A stretch of 64,000 bases of DNA, taken from Kingdonia uniflora. Lineage: Eukaryota; Streptophyta; Magnoliopsida; Ranunculales; Circaeasteraceae. The notes below the pieces were generated by a model that was given only the letters and a program-made list of their open reading frames with translations, was not told where the DNA came from and ran no database searches. Shown piece after piece: positions 32,991 through 44,164 of the stretch. The translations under genes were made by a program, and so were the position numbers. The number at the start of each line of letters is the position of its first letter. Position 1 is the first letter of the stretch. The DNA is taken from contig JACGCM010001798.1 of assembly GCA_014058105.1 (NCBI GenBank), forward strand, positions 124,001 to 188,000, read 5' to 3'.

Positions 32991-33290
32991 TTTTACCACA
33001 GTAAACAAAGAGGGCAAAGATCAAAGACGAAGGTTTTGCTCCAACCACTCAATTCATAGTACTTTTTATACACGGATCAGCATTAAAAGCAGACTCTCCA
33101 AATTCTCAACGTTAAAAGGATTCCTCATGCAACAATATTTGACTACAGTCATTGGTTCTAGGAAACCCAAGAGACACCAACAGATATTCATGAATATACA
33201 CTGGAAATGAACCTCAGATATAACTACAATATTTAATGATACTTCTCAACCAACACCACTCGCCTACACTAATTCTCGTACTATTGGCTT

Positions 33291-33302
33291 AAAGGGGGCA
33301 AT
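33291..33302 (+). other. Polypurine tract of the deleted Tat element
   Basis: AAAGGGGGCAAT directly before an LTR start (TGTAGTAGTTTATTCCG). Confidence 0.75.
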
Positions 33303-33471
33303 TGTAGTAGTTTATTCCGTATCTCGAGCTCATACCTCATCTTCGAACTACAGACGAACTTTTAACCTCAACAGCAGAGCACGTGGCACAATCAGAAACA
33401 TATACAGCACGAATTCTCAACAAATACCACTTATCTCTGATGACACTCATGCTATTAGTTGAGAACCGTCT
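33303..33471 (+). repeat. Truncated Tat LTR head
   Basis: Begins TGTAGTAGTTTATTCCGTATC like the other LTRs but is cut after 169 bp, where a second LTR head starts. It is probably the element's own 3' LTR, truncated by insertion or recombination. Confidence 0.7.
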
Positions 33472-34037
33472 TGTAATAGCTTATTTCGTATCTCGGAGTC
33501 AAGTTTCGTCCTCGATCTCATCAGCATACAAGAAGTACTACTAAAGACGTGACCAAATTTTTCTCAGCTTGAGACATCACTTTCCGCCTCTACACCAACA
33601 GTTCGACCTGTACGATGCATACAGTCAGCAATAGAGTCGTTGTACAGCAGCAAAGGTCGAAACATTACATAATCTGGTCAAAGGTTATCTCACACACACT
33701 TTGTAACGTCCATCATTAAGGGACTTTATGGTCGTCAAACGGTCATATTAGAGAACCTATAAAGAGACCTGGAGAACTGCAGATGAAGGACGGAACATTC
33801 ACCATAGAAAAGTTCCTACTCTATCACCTTATATTCTCAGAACGCTCATTGTAATAAACTATCAATCTCAATAAAATCATCACTTTTTCGAAATCCTCAG
33901 GAGATGTCGCGGTTTTTTAACCTATTCAAAGGTTTTCCACGCTAAATCATCTTGTTGTTTATTGTCTATTGTTCTTGAACGTTTTGAATTCATTTGGTGT
34001 AAAGGCTAAGTCCAAATCCTGGAATTAGGCTATTACA
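33472..34037 (+). repeat. Tat-family LTR (second, complete)
   Basis: 566 bp from TGTAATAGCTTATTTCGTATC to GGCTATTACA, with GGTCGTCAAACGGTCATATTA and TTTTAACCTATTCAAAGGTT blocks shared with the other LTRs. The last 10 bases plus flank are duplicated at 34074-34095 (GGCTATTACACCTCCTACTT twice, 46 bp apart). Confidence 0.8.
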
Positions 34038-34289
34038 CCTCCTACTTCAAAAGGTAACTACTTTGGCTATTACACCTCCTACTTCATTTGAATGCACCGT
34101 GAATAAAGGTCTGTGATGTATCAAGGCATTAACTTTACAAGCATGTCTCAAAAAGTTATCTTTAAGAAAGAAAAAAAAAGATGGAATTTGTAGGATCTCC
34201 TATAAAACTGGAGGCATCGCTTGATTACCTTGCTTTGTAAGTAAAACATTTCAGTTTTTGTCATTTCATAAGTCAAATATTCATAACGA

Positions 34290-35050
34290 GAGGAAAAGAC
34301 CTACATATTTGTAGCTGGAGCACACACCGTGATATCCCAAAGCCCATTATGAGCAATACCATTCCATGCATGAATCCGCTGGAGGGGTCATCAGGTAAAA
34401 CAAGCATCAAAATTACTGTCATTGGAACCGCAGACGCCGTGATTATCTGCGAGAGAACAATTCTGCCCGAATTTGGGAAATGCTTGGCAAGAATATCACC
34501 CATCTTTCCTCCAAAAAGTCCCCCAAGTGAGCTAGCAACTATATACAGACTCATAAGGAAGGCTGTCTTTTTGTGGGAGAATCCAATGAGCTCTAACCAC
34601 ATAGGAGCTAGCTGACCCTCCAAATGATCCAACAACACCCTGAGCCACTATAATCTGGAAAGTTGGGATTTTTATAACTAAATTTGCTTCATGAAGTAGA
34701 TCCTTCACTTCTGACAAGAATGATTTATGTAGAATTTGATCCCCACTTTTATTGCCTCTATATGTAAAGGTTGGATCTTTGGCAAAGAGGCGAATTAAAA
34801 CTCCAATTATGACACTTAGTATTGCAACCAGGTGAAATGAAATTCTCCAACCAGGAATACCCATGAACGACGTGGAAGCTAGCAGAACTGAGCAAAGGCT
34901 TCCAAGAATATTGCCTATGTTGCCTGTTAATTGAAGCCATCCAAACGCTACACCGCAGTTATTTTCATCTGTAGAGTCCGCGACGAGAGATTGAATGGCA
35001 GGTACGACAATGGCAAGACCAATACCATTTAAAGCACGTGAAACTGCAAC
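34290..35050 (-). pseudogene. Major Facilitator Superfamily transporter, exon 2 (frameshifted)
   Basis: Acceptor TTCTTAG at 35051-35057 opens VAVSRALNGIGLAIVVPAIQ, then VADSTDENNCGVAFGWLQLT, MGIPGWRISFHLVAILSVII, RLFAKDPTFTYRGNKSG, FQIIVAQGVVGSF. After a deletion near 34615 the frame shifts and continues with APMWLELIGFSHKKTAFLMS, GGLFGGKMGDILAKHFPNSG and LILMLVLPDDPSSGFMHG-like sequence, then a 2-base insertion near 34310. This matches a plant MFS family of unassigned substrate (spinster-like in annotation, for example Arabidopsis At4g36790-type proteins). Homology ends near 34290. The frameshifts and missing 3' exons make it a pseudogene. Its phase-0 acceptor fits the exon-1 copies at 40717 and 44452. 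Confidence 0.82.
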
Positions 35051-35059
35051 CTAAGAATA

Positions 35060-35668
35060 TAATACAGTGAGTAGGTTGGGTCACAAATTTGCTTTAACTT
35101 TCTACATTTTGTCAAAACAATAATTAGTTGAAACTAGAGTTAAGTCACATTGCATCATATAAGCTAGATTGTTCACCAAAAGGCTTTAGTCGAAGCCAAG
35201 CATGTGAACGAACACTTTCTTCATGTGCCATTAACTATCAAAGTAAGAATTTCAATTACCCCAATAAAGGTTAGTGATCTTTTCTCACTGGAGTTGTTTT
35301 GAATTACAATGCCACATGTACATGCTTCTTTCTCAATAACGTCACAATTGCATCACATTTACACAACTTGTTTTGTGTATACGTCACTATATAGTAATCT
35401 TTATGAAGATTCACCTCAGTGCCAAGTGCCAAGTGCCAAGGTTATAGACACATGAGTTAGCTTGCACCTTTAGTATGAAACCGTAAGGGGAAATGGGAAA
35501 TTTTGAGAACAGATAAATAGAAACAAGCTGCTGTTCTGTCTTTTAGAACTTGCAGGGGACTGCCTTTTTATAGAGAAAAAGCATCCAACGTCTCTCAGCA
35601 AAGCCCTCCAACGTGCAGGAGAGAAACACTCGAAAGTGACTACATGGGAGGAAATGCCTTCGCACTCG
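35060..35668. other. Intron or spacer of the MFS gene, no gene seen
   Basis: Between exon 2 and the solo LTR. Holds a short tandem AGTGCCA repeat near 35420 and otherwise nothing recognisable. Confidence 0.5.
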
Positions 35669-35673
35669 GTCTT

Positions 35674-36232
35674 TGTCGAGAATCGAAGTAGCTAGTCTCT
35701 TTTCTACGACAAGAACGAATCGCGGAAATCGCCGAACAAGAACAAAATAAAAGACAAAAGAATTTACTCGGAGGAGGGAAATGGAAAACCCTTATGGATA
35801 AAAAATCACTCCCCGCGAATAATCTACTATGATCAAATAGGTTACAAACAATCTCACCAAGTTTTCTCAAGCTTTAATAAAGTCTCTCAAACCCTAGTTC
35901 TCTCTAGAATTAAACTCACTCAAGATCTCACCAAAGGGCTGCTAAGAAATATTCTAAGTCTCCCTTATATGCTTGAGAGACTTATTACATCAACACGGAT
36001 CAAGAGGCAAAACCAATGGTCGAAACAACCTCTAAGTATTTCCATCTGGATGCAAATCAGGATCATAAGGCATCCGGATCTTACTGGTCTGCTTTCAGCA
36101 AGGTTAGGATGGAAATCTGGATCATAAGCTTATCACCCGACTTTTATCCTATCACCCGACTTCCATCTGGATTTCTCCTTTACCCGACACGATGAACTTC
36201 CACGAACATAAATTCGAGTTCATACCTTAACA
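35674..36232 (-). mobile_element. Solo copia-type LTR, reverse orientation
   Basis: 559 bp; on the minus strand it runs from TGTTAAGGTATGAACTCG to ATTCTCGACA. The 5-bp GTCTT occurs on both sides (35669-35673 and 36233-36237). It aligns, inverted, with the LTRs of the copia element at 36667-40261 (for example AATAATC(C/T)ACTATGA, TAAACTCA, CTAAGAAATA blocks). A solo LTR arises when an element's two LTRs recombine. Confidence 0.88.
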
Positions 36233-36237
36233 GTCTT

Positions 36238-36660
36238 GTCTTCGAAAAGACTTAGCCGTTTTTATAGAGCCATTGTAAGATAAGTCATTAGAAAATGGAC
36301 TTAACTTACAACAACTCAATGGAAAATACTTAGTCGTTTATCTAAAGTAGAAGTCATGTTTCATGAGTGTGAAATGACACTCATATTTGTCTCCAAAATC
36401 TTGACTCTCACCCCTTTCACCGACCTAGCTTTCCTTTTCCTCTCTGCACCACCTTATCTTAAACTAATGGATCTCTTTGATGGAGCATTCGGTTCAGATA
36501 CCCGAAAGGACTCCTAATCAAATCCAAACAAATTGAAATAAACTAGAACTTGAAACATCCCAGTAAATTGCCAAAACTAGCACACAAATCGTATTCCCAA
36601 ATTACAACATGAATGTTCATTCAGAGGCAGCTTCGGATGCCTGAATTCCCTGATGGAACT
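36238..36660. other. Spacer between two copia insertions
   Basis: About 420 bp of AT-rich DNA, presumably original MFS intron. I see no gene or repeat in it. Confidence 0.5.
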
Positions 36661-36666
36661 TCCCTT

Positions 36667-37264
36667 TGTTGAGTAATGAACTCGAATTATGTTCGTGGGA
36701 CAAACGAGGGTCAAAGATGAAGATAAAAGATCATACCGTTGATTTTTTGGTGTTCTTATTCGAACTGGGGATGTTGCAAGAATCGATCTGTTCGGATAGA
36801 AATTGACCCTGTTCAAACATAAATCGATCTACTCGAATAGAACTTTAACTTGTTCGAACAAAACTCAATTTATAGCTTTTGTAAAATTGTTTTGTGATTG
36901 TTTGCTTGACTCGTGATTCGTACTTTGAGCCTAACTCATGTAATGCCCTCTCAAGTATATAAGGGATATTCAGAGTATTTCTTAGGTATCATCTAATGTG
37001 AGTTTAACTCTAGTAAGAGAAAGCTAGAGTTTTAGATATTACATTAAAAACTTTGAGAAAGCTTGTGAGAGATCGTTGTAACCTTGATTAATTCATAGTG
37101 GATTATTCGTCGGGGAGTGGTTTCTTATCCATTAGGGTTTTCTACATCCTTCGGGTAAATCGTTGTGTATGTGTCTGATTTTGTTATTGCTTAATTTCTC
37201 AATTGGCATTTTCGTGTATCGTTCTTGGGCGAGGGATTGGGATTAACTACCTTAATTCTCAACA
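36667..37264 (+). repeat. 5' LTR of copia element
   Basis: 598 bp. Contains TTGTTCGAACAA and related TTCGAA palindromes (36765-36860), and AGTATATAAGGG as the likely TATA box near 36955. Confidence 0.88.
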
Positions 37265-39650
37265 ACTGGTATCAGAGTGTAAGATTAGGGATTGTGTGAT
37301 TAGAGTGATAGCTGATGAGGAGAAATTAAAGATTGAGAAATTTAATGGATTAAACTTTGGGATTTCGAAGATGCAAGTAGAAGATTTTTTATATGCGGAG
37401 GATTATGATTTTTTTCTAGGAGGGATTTCGATGAAGTCGTCCGATATGGGTGTATTGGAGTGAGAACTTTTAGATCGTGATGTTCTAGATAACGTTCGGT
37501 CAACACTCGCAACTTCTATTTCTTCACAATTTTCGGAAGTTGACATAACGGTAGAGTTGATGAGTATGTTATCCCTGTGATATAAGTTAGTGGCTTCAAG
37601 TGATTTAAAGTCTCGTAAACGTGTTACTTTCAACGACGTAGTTAAAATCATTGGTAAAGATTCTTGCATAATACCTCTTGGAGTTTTGTTGTTAACATTG
37701 GATGATTGCCCGGATGTAGAAGTTAGAGGAATGAGAGTTTTACATATCGAGAATAATAGGAAAAGACGTATCAAGGCATGAAATTGCAATCAACAAAACA
37801 TTTGTTAGAATTACGGTAAAGTTGATCATAAGAATAAGGATTGTAGATCGACGAAGAAAAGATATGTAAAGAGACGTTCGGTGACTTTCTCCGGGGAATG
37901 TAAAAATTTCGATAGTGCCTTTCATATTATTTCTAATAATTTATGTGATATGACTTGAGATATCCAGGATAAACCATGTCATGTGATTCATGGTACTCGG
38001 AATGAGTCATGCTGGTTGCCTTATGGTGTTTGTAAAAAGTTGAGTTTATAATTGGATGCTTCATTAGAAATTACATCAGGGAAATACGAATGGTCTAACT
38101 ATGATGAGTGTTATCACATAGTAGATAATGGAAATGTTCGGATTGCATTAATGAATGATAATTCGTTAAATTCAGACACGGTGCAACATGTGTCTAGTAT
38201 AGCTAGAAATATGATTTCGAGCCAACTATCGGGTTTGGGTCTTTTGGAACCTTTTGGTGATGTTGAGATCACGAAGGAAGTTATGGTTATAGCTTGGTAC
38301 AAAAGATAAGATGTCGTCTTAGATGCTAATGATGAGATTGTTGGTGTTGTTACTTCGATGATAGACTCTACAGCATGGCATGAGAAACTTGGTCACATGG
38401 CCAAAGATTGGATATACGCATTGTTCTCGAGGAGAAGACTTCACAAGTTAAAATCGATAGATTTGTTCTTTTGTGAAGACATTTTCATGGTGAAGCAAAG
38501 GAAGTCGGGTTTCCTAGAAAGATAAAAAAAATAGAATATGAGATCGAACCACTTATACCATGATGTATGGGAATTGACTGGAGTTAGTTCCAACGGGGGA
38601 TTTCATAATTTTTTTGCTTTTATTAGAGACTCCACGCAAGAGTTTGGTGTAAATTTCTTGAAGAATAAAACGGATTGGTTTGATGTCTTCATGAGATGGA
38701 GAGCTTGGGTTGAGATTGAGACGAGTTCCATGTTGAAGCATTTTGGGTTTAACGACGGCGGTAATCAATTTTACGGTGATGGGTTTGCTATATATAATGC
38801 ATCTATTGGGAATGGAAGGCTTAAGAAGATCCCAATGATACCACGAGAGTTTGGTATGGTTAAAAATACAGTCCGTATAGAAACTAAAATGGCACAGAGT
38901 ATAAGATGTATCTTCGAGTCGCCGAAGAGGTTTTGGATGGATGTGGTGCTTTCAACGTTTGATGTAGAACCATATTGTGCATTGCATCTTGAACTATTGA
39001 ATGAGATCACTTGGACAAAAATGAAGGTAATTGATTATGCTTCCCTTGTTTATTTCAATAGTAGCTCGTTACTAGATTTTGTATCTAGTTTATGCATATT
39101 CATTGGATATGTTTGTGAAAATTTTGGCGACCGGTTTGGTGATGCATGGAACAGTAAATTTATTCAAATTATTGATGAGATATCCAATGAGGACATGGAT
39201 AAGGTAGATCGAAAAAGTGGATGAATCGAGGGTTATGTGAGTATGAAAAAATCTTTACAAAGATGGTGTTGGAACCATTGGTTCAAGAGTTCCAAGAGGA
39301 ACCGTATACTCCTTTAATTGTTATGAAAAGGAGAACCAAGGATTGAAACCTAGGGCATGTTATCGTTACTCCTGACAATGTATGTGGTTAGCCAGTATTG
39401 GTGATGGCTACAAAGTGGCTTTACAAGGTAAGGTCATGGGCAAGTGGGAGCTTGGCATGGATGATGATGAGATGGGATCTCAATCATCTAATTGGGTATA
39501 GGAGGTGGTCCTATTACCGATGGTAGGAAGCATTACTATACAAGTTAAACGAGAACAAGTTTGCTCAAGCGGTTCTAAGTGAAACTTACGGCAAAGTGCT
39601 TTCAAGAAAATATTGGTGTTTATGTCAAGATGTTTGGGATCACCGGTTGT
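37265..39650 (+). pseudogene. copia gag, protease-spacer and integrase region (decayed)
   Basis: gag: LKIEKFNGLNFGISKMQVED (near 37330) matches the K-F-D-G-x-N-F-x-x-W-K-M-Q core. A zinc knuckle relic follows near 37790-37850 (C-N-Q-Q-N-I-C, G-K-x-D-H-K-x-x-x-C). GAG-pre-integrase: WHEKLGHMAKDWIYALFSRR (near 38380). Integrase core: VSSNGGFHNFFAFIRDSTQE (near 38590) to about 39010, including KHFGFNDGGNQF and VIDYASLVYFNSS, where catalytic residues are partly substituted. No RT box (YVDD) occurs. Frames 38052-38309 and 38538-39224 are open but separated by stops. Together these would be the N-terminal half of a copia polyprotein. Confidence 0.82.
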
Positions 39651-39654
39651 GAAG

Positions 39655-40261
39655 CCCGTTGATATTTTATCTTCGTCTTTGTCCCTCGTTCGTCCCACAA
39701 ACTCCAATGAACTGTTAATTTTTTGGTGTTCCTGTTCAAACAAGATGTTACAGGAATTGATCTGTTTGAATAGAAATAGACCCTGTTCGAACATAAATTG
39801 ATCTTTTCAAATATAACTTTATCCTATTCGAACAAAACTCAATTTACAGCTTTTGTAAAGTTGTTTTGTGATCGTTTGCTTGTCTTATGATTCGTACTTT
39901 GGGCCCTAACTTATATAATGTCATTCCAAGTATATAAACGATACTTAGAGTGTTTCTTAGGTATCATCTAATGTGACTTTAACTCTAGTGAGAGAAAGTT
40001 AAGGTTTGAGAAAAATCTAGGGTTTGAGAGATTCTATTAAAAGGTTTGAGAAAGCTCGTAAGAGATCGTTGTAACCTTGATTAATTCATAGTGGATTATT
40101 TGTCGAGGAGTGACTTATTACCCATTAGGTTTTTACACTTCCTTCATTTGGGTAAATTATTATGTGTGTGTTTGATTTCGTTATTGCTTAATTTCTCAAT
40201 TGGCGTTTATGTGTATCGATCTTGGGCGCGGGATTTGGATTAACTACCTTAATTCTCAACA
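39655..40261 (+). repeat. 3' LTR of copia element, head segment inverted
   Basis: From about 39715 to 40261 it aligns with the 5' LTR. The first 50-60 bp (TATTTTATCTTCGTCTTTG .. CGTTCGTCCCACAAAC) instead match the reverse complement of 36690-36735 of the 5' LTR. Ends AATTCTCAACA. Confidence 0.75.
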
Positions 40262-40426
40262 TCCCCCTTTTACCATTTTTTGAACTTTTAACTTGTGAAT
40301 TTCGTTTTCCAAATTTCGTTAACTTTTTTAAAGATTGAAGTGCTTATGTAGCGAAATTGCATCACTATCCCTCTCCTTTGTGGTTTATATATATTTATAT
40401 TGACAGAGAGAATGAGAGGATATTAC

Positions 40427-40717
40427 ATGAAGGAAAGTGGAGGATATGCCAATAAGGAACATCACAGCAGCCCAAAGAAAAGCGTCGAGGGCGATAACGT
40501 GGGTGCGGTTATGGCGGACGGAGAGGTAAACTGCTAGAGGGTAGCAAGACTGTATAATGGAGCGGAAGAGAGTGAGAGAGCCAAGACTAGTTGGGTCTAT
40601 ATGAAGAGCTACACCAACCACTTTGTAAACACCTCGGGGCAGAAACTCGTCTGCTCTCTCCATGATCCCAGCTAGGTTTAACAGTACCAAGGTTAATGTG
40701 GTTGATTTCATCTTCAT
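40427..40717 (-). pseudogene. MFS transporter exon 1, copy B
   Basis: ATG at 40717: MKMKSTTLTLVLLNLAGIME, RADEFLPRGVYKVVGVALH, DPTSLGSLTLFRSIIQS, RHNRTHVIALDAFLWAAVMF, GISSTFLH ending at a weak donor CAT/GTAATA (copy A has CAG/GTAATG). One serine of the QSSCYPL motif is deleted. It is the N-terminal membrane segment and first loop of the same MFS family as 34290-35050, which lies about 5.4 kb downstream in the same direction. The weak donor and the element-filled intron make splicing doubtful. Confidence 0.82.
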
Positions 40718-40864
40718 CTCTACAACTCTCCCTCTCTCTCTCTCTCTTTATGAGAATTTGAGATATTTGGTTGGGAAGTTGGCAGTAACGATTGACTGTG
40801 GATTTGTATGAAAATATTGAATATTTTGGACATTAGATATCTTGAATATTGTTAACACTCCAGA

Positions 40865-42340
40865 GTGTGATCCATCTACCCTTCAAGAGGCTCTTAGTTC
40901 TACAGATGTTGATTTTTGGCACGAGGCCATCAATGATGCGATAGACTTTCTGGAGTCTAATAGAACGTGGGTCTTTTCTGACTTACCTCCTGGTTGCAAG
41001 ACTATAGGTTGTAAATAAATCCTTAAATGTAAACTTAAACCTGATGGTTCAATAGAAAAATTCAAAGTCAGGCTTGTGGCAAAGGGTTTCAGACATAGAG
41101 AAAATGTAGATTTCTTTGACACTTATTCTCCAGTAACTAAAATTACTTCTATTCGAGTTTTACTTGTTACTGCTGTTGTTTATAATTTATTAGTTCACCT
41201 GATGGATGTAAAAACTATTTTTTTTTTTAAATGGTGACTTGGAAGATGAAATATAAATGGACCAACCTGAAGGATTAATCGTACCTTCTCAAGAACATAA
41301 AATTTGTAAATTAGTTAAATCCTTGAATGGTCTTAAACAAACACCTAAACAATGGCATGAAAAGTTTGATAATTTAGTTGTTTCATATGGTTTCAAGATT
41401 AACGAAAGTGAAATGCATTTACTACAAATTAGCTGAAAATGTTTGCACTATTATATGTTTGTACGTCGATGACTTACTTATCTTTGGTTCAAACATTTAT
41501 GTTATGAACGAGACCAAGAACCTCCTAAGTCATAGCTTTTGACTTGAAGGATCTTGGAGAGGTTATTGTTAAATACTAGAACAAAAGATGGTATATCCTT
41601 AGATTAGTCTAATTACATTGAGAAGATTCTAAAAAAATATCATTATTTTCACTACAAGCCTGGATGTACTCCATTCGATCCTAGTATAAAGTTGTTTAAG
41701 AACATTATAGATAGGGTAAGATAAGCTGAGTATCCTAGCATAATCGGTAGTCTTCAAAATACAACTGATTGCACTAGACTAGACATTGCTTACGCAGTGG
41801 GGGCACTATATAGGTTTACCAGTAGACCTAGTATAAAGCATTGGCATGCTATAGAAAGGGTCATGCATTATCTGAAAAGAACCATGCACTTAGGAATACA
41901 CTACCAGAGGTTTCCCATGGTCCTTGAAGGATATTGCAATGCCGATTGGATTACTCTTTCAGAAGATTCCAAGGCTACTAGTGCTTATGTTTTTTAACAT
42001 AGCAGGTGGGGCAATTTCTTGGCCCAATCCATGATGGAATTTGAGTCGATAGCACTAGCTACTGCGAGTGAGGAGACAGAATTGTTGAGAAGCCTATTGT
42101 CAAATATCCCTTTTATAGAATAAACCGATACCAGCAATACTGATTCACTGTGTTAGTACTGCAGCTATCGCTCTTGTACAAAACCATTATTACACCTGTA
42201 AAAAAATTTATGATTCATCACAAGCGCAGCTCAGTTAGAGGCAAGCGAACTGGAGGAGCTGTAAGAGTAGATTTTGTTAGGTCTGAAGGAAACCTGGCTG
42301 ATCCTTTGATGAAAGGACTAGCGCGGGAGAAGGTGTAGAA
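40865..42340 (+). pseudogene. copia reverse transcriptase and RNase H (5'-truncated)
   Basis: RT begins DFWHEAINDAIDFLESNRTW (near 40910), then VRLVAKGFRHRENVDFFDTY, FSPVTKI-like STSIRVLL, MDQPEGLIVPSQEHKICKLV, NGLKQTPKQWHEKFDNL, and the catalytic CLYVDDLLIFGSN box at about 41455-41490 with both aspartates present. RNase H region: RFTSRPSIKHWHAIERVMHY, LEGYCNADWITLSEDSKAT, then a tail ending at 42338. Many stops and shifts. It belongs to a different element from 36667-40261, the one whose 3' LTR is at 42940-43890. gag, integrase and the 5' LTR are missing. Confidence 0.85.
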
Positions 42341-42344
42341 CACA

Positions 42345-42939
42345 TCGAAAGAGATGGGGATAAAACACATTTAGATTTGAACACTCTAAGATGGTAACCC
42401 AACCTATAGACTGGGGATCCCAAGAAATAAGCTTAAAGGAAAGAACAAGTCACAAAGTAATTTTGGAGAATCATGCATAAAAGAAAAAGTTTCAACTCCT
42501 AGTCTATCCCTTTAGAGCATGACATCCTATAACAAGTTAAGGATAAGTTATTTAACTCTTAATAAGATTTATACTTTATTTGGAGTGGAGTTCCTACAAG
42601 AGCATTTCTAATAGACTCACCTCGATGATTGTGGAAGTGGGGCCACTTCCTACAGGAACTTGGGCAAGTTCTCTAGAGCTTTCATTATGACTGGGATACA
42701 AGCACAAGACCATTAACGTGTTGGCTTTAAGAACTTTGCACTATAGAACCTGCGTGATATAACTTCTTTGTACCCTCAATAATTTAGAGTTCAAAACGAA
42801 AGTCACTCTATATTCTAGTCTTTGATCTTATATTCACTAAAGTAAATGTTCAAGTTGAAAGACACCTTTACTTATGCACATTTTTGGATTTTTACTCTGA
42901 TATTTTCTCGTATACATTTTTATCGATATTGCATGGGAT
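42345..42939. other. 3' untranslated part of the truncated copia element
   Basis: No coding frame. Lies between the RNase H stop and the LTR start, the normal place for the element's 3' spacer. A clear polypurine tract is not visible (GCATGGGAT directly precedes the LTR). Confidence 0.55.
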
Positions 42940-43890
42940 TGTTGGGTATATCTATAAAAAGGAAAGCCAACCCTATGAGGGTTCTAACCCATGACCTCTA
43001 GGTATGGGTAACTTATGTTTTGCCTTAAGACATAGTCCCACATTGTTAGGGGAATAAGAATATGAAAAATTATATACCCTATTACCTTATTGTTGATTAC
43101 AGATATGTATAGGTGAGACACATGTCACTGTGTGAGTGTGTGGGTAGTTTTTATACCAACACTCTTGCACACACCTCATTGGACCCCGGCCCGGTGGGTT
43201 GGGTCGGCTCGGGTTTTGGTTGGGATTCGGGATTTGGGCAATTGGCTCTTCCTGGCTCTAGGGCCCAAGGCCTTCTGTCTTTTTACTAAAAAGTTCTTTG
43301 GAGTTGGGTTTGGGCTTTTACTTAGACAAAATATTTAGTAGCTGTTTTAAACTATCCGTTACATCTAACTTGATTTTACAGTCTCCAAATTTACTTGGTC
43401 TTTCTATTCGCTGAGGGAGTTGTGGGTTATGTGGTTCCTCGATTTCATCTCCCACAACGTCTCCTTATTTGTCTATAAAATAAAACCCTTCCCTGCAGTA
43501 TTTTCTAAAGTCAAAACACCATAGTTCCAGAGTTTTCTCTCTGCTTCTCTCCCTATTTATCGAAGCTTTATCGAATTACTGAATCCGAGTATTAATCAAA
43601 GTGCAAAACCATACGAACGGTTTCCTTCCCTACAAAAGGAAACCGCAGTTTATATTACGCCAATTTATCCTGGGGGCGACCTGTTTTCTACTTGCTTTCT
43701 TTGGGGCAGTTGCACGAAACGTCTTAAAGAGAGGGACCTAGTACGTGACCCGGCCACTCCTTCCAGACTTATTTTGTTCAGGCTCCATTCTGATTTGCTG
43801 TTATCAGTTATTCTTCTATACCAGTCAGTTACTTATCACTACATTCTATTTGTTGTTGCTAGAAACGAGGTAACCCATTGATTTACAACA
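42940..43890 (+). repeat. 3' LTR of the truncated copia element
   Basis: 951 bp from TGTTGGGTATATCTATAAAA to GATTTACAACA. A TATA box (TCTATAAAATAAAA) lies near 43471. The inverted ends TGTTG .. CAACA are typical of copia. No matching 5' LTR is present. Confidence 0.8.
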
Positions 43891-44164
43891 GGTATTACCT
43901 CTAATCCAATAAAATTTTAGTTTCCTACTTCCACTTCTACATTTCGCAAAACCGATTTGGTTTAACAATATTCATTTGATTCATGGTTGGCTACATCAAC
44001 ATTGTACTAATTCTCATCTGAAGACCATAAAAATGGTTAATTTCCAATTCCCAGACATTAAAAGTTGTTCAAATGCTCAAATACTGCCAAATTCAATCTA
44101 CAAAACGCATTGCCACAATTCAAGAAACGACGAAAAACAAATTCAAATAAAGAGAGGGCATTAC

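Larger units (their letters stand above)
28889..34037 (+). mobile_element. Deleted Tat-type element carrying only antisense genes
   Basis: 5' LTR 28889-29352, primer site 29355, antisense frames C (N-terminal part), B and A in the same order as in the 17-kb element, polypurine tract 33291-33302, and 3' LTR sequences 33303-34037. Everything corresponding to about 1.1-12.2 kb of the large element (gag, pol, frames D and E, and the C-terminal half of C) is absent. It could move only with enzymes supplied in trans. The flanks read CCTTT and CCTCC, so a target duplication is not certain. Confidence 0.85.
36667..40261 (+). mobile_element. Ty1/copia element lacking reverse transcriptase
   Basis: 5' LTR 36667-37264 (TGTTGAGTAATG .. 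TTCTCAACA), primer site TGGTATCAGAG at 37267-37277 (complement of initiator methionine tRNA, standard for plant copia), decayed gag-protease-integrase, and 3' LTR about 39655-40261. RT and RNase H are missing, so it is an internal deletion derivative of 3.6 kb. Flanks (CCCTT / TCCCC) do not give a clean target duplication. Confidence 0.88.

Noticed and set aside
36662..40266. Clean 5-bp target duplication for the copia element
   Set aside because: Flanks read CCCTT and TCCCC; similar but not identical, so not claimed.
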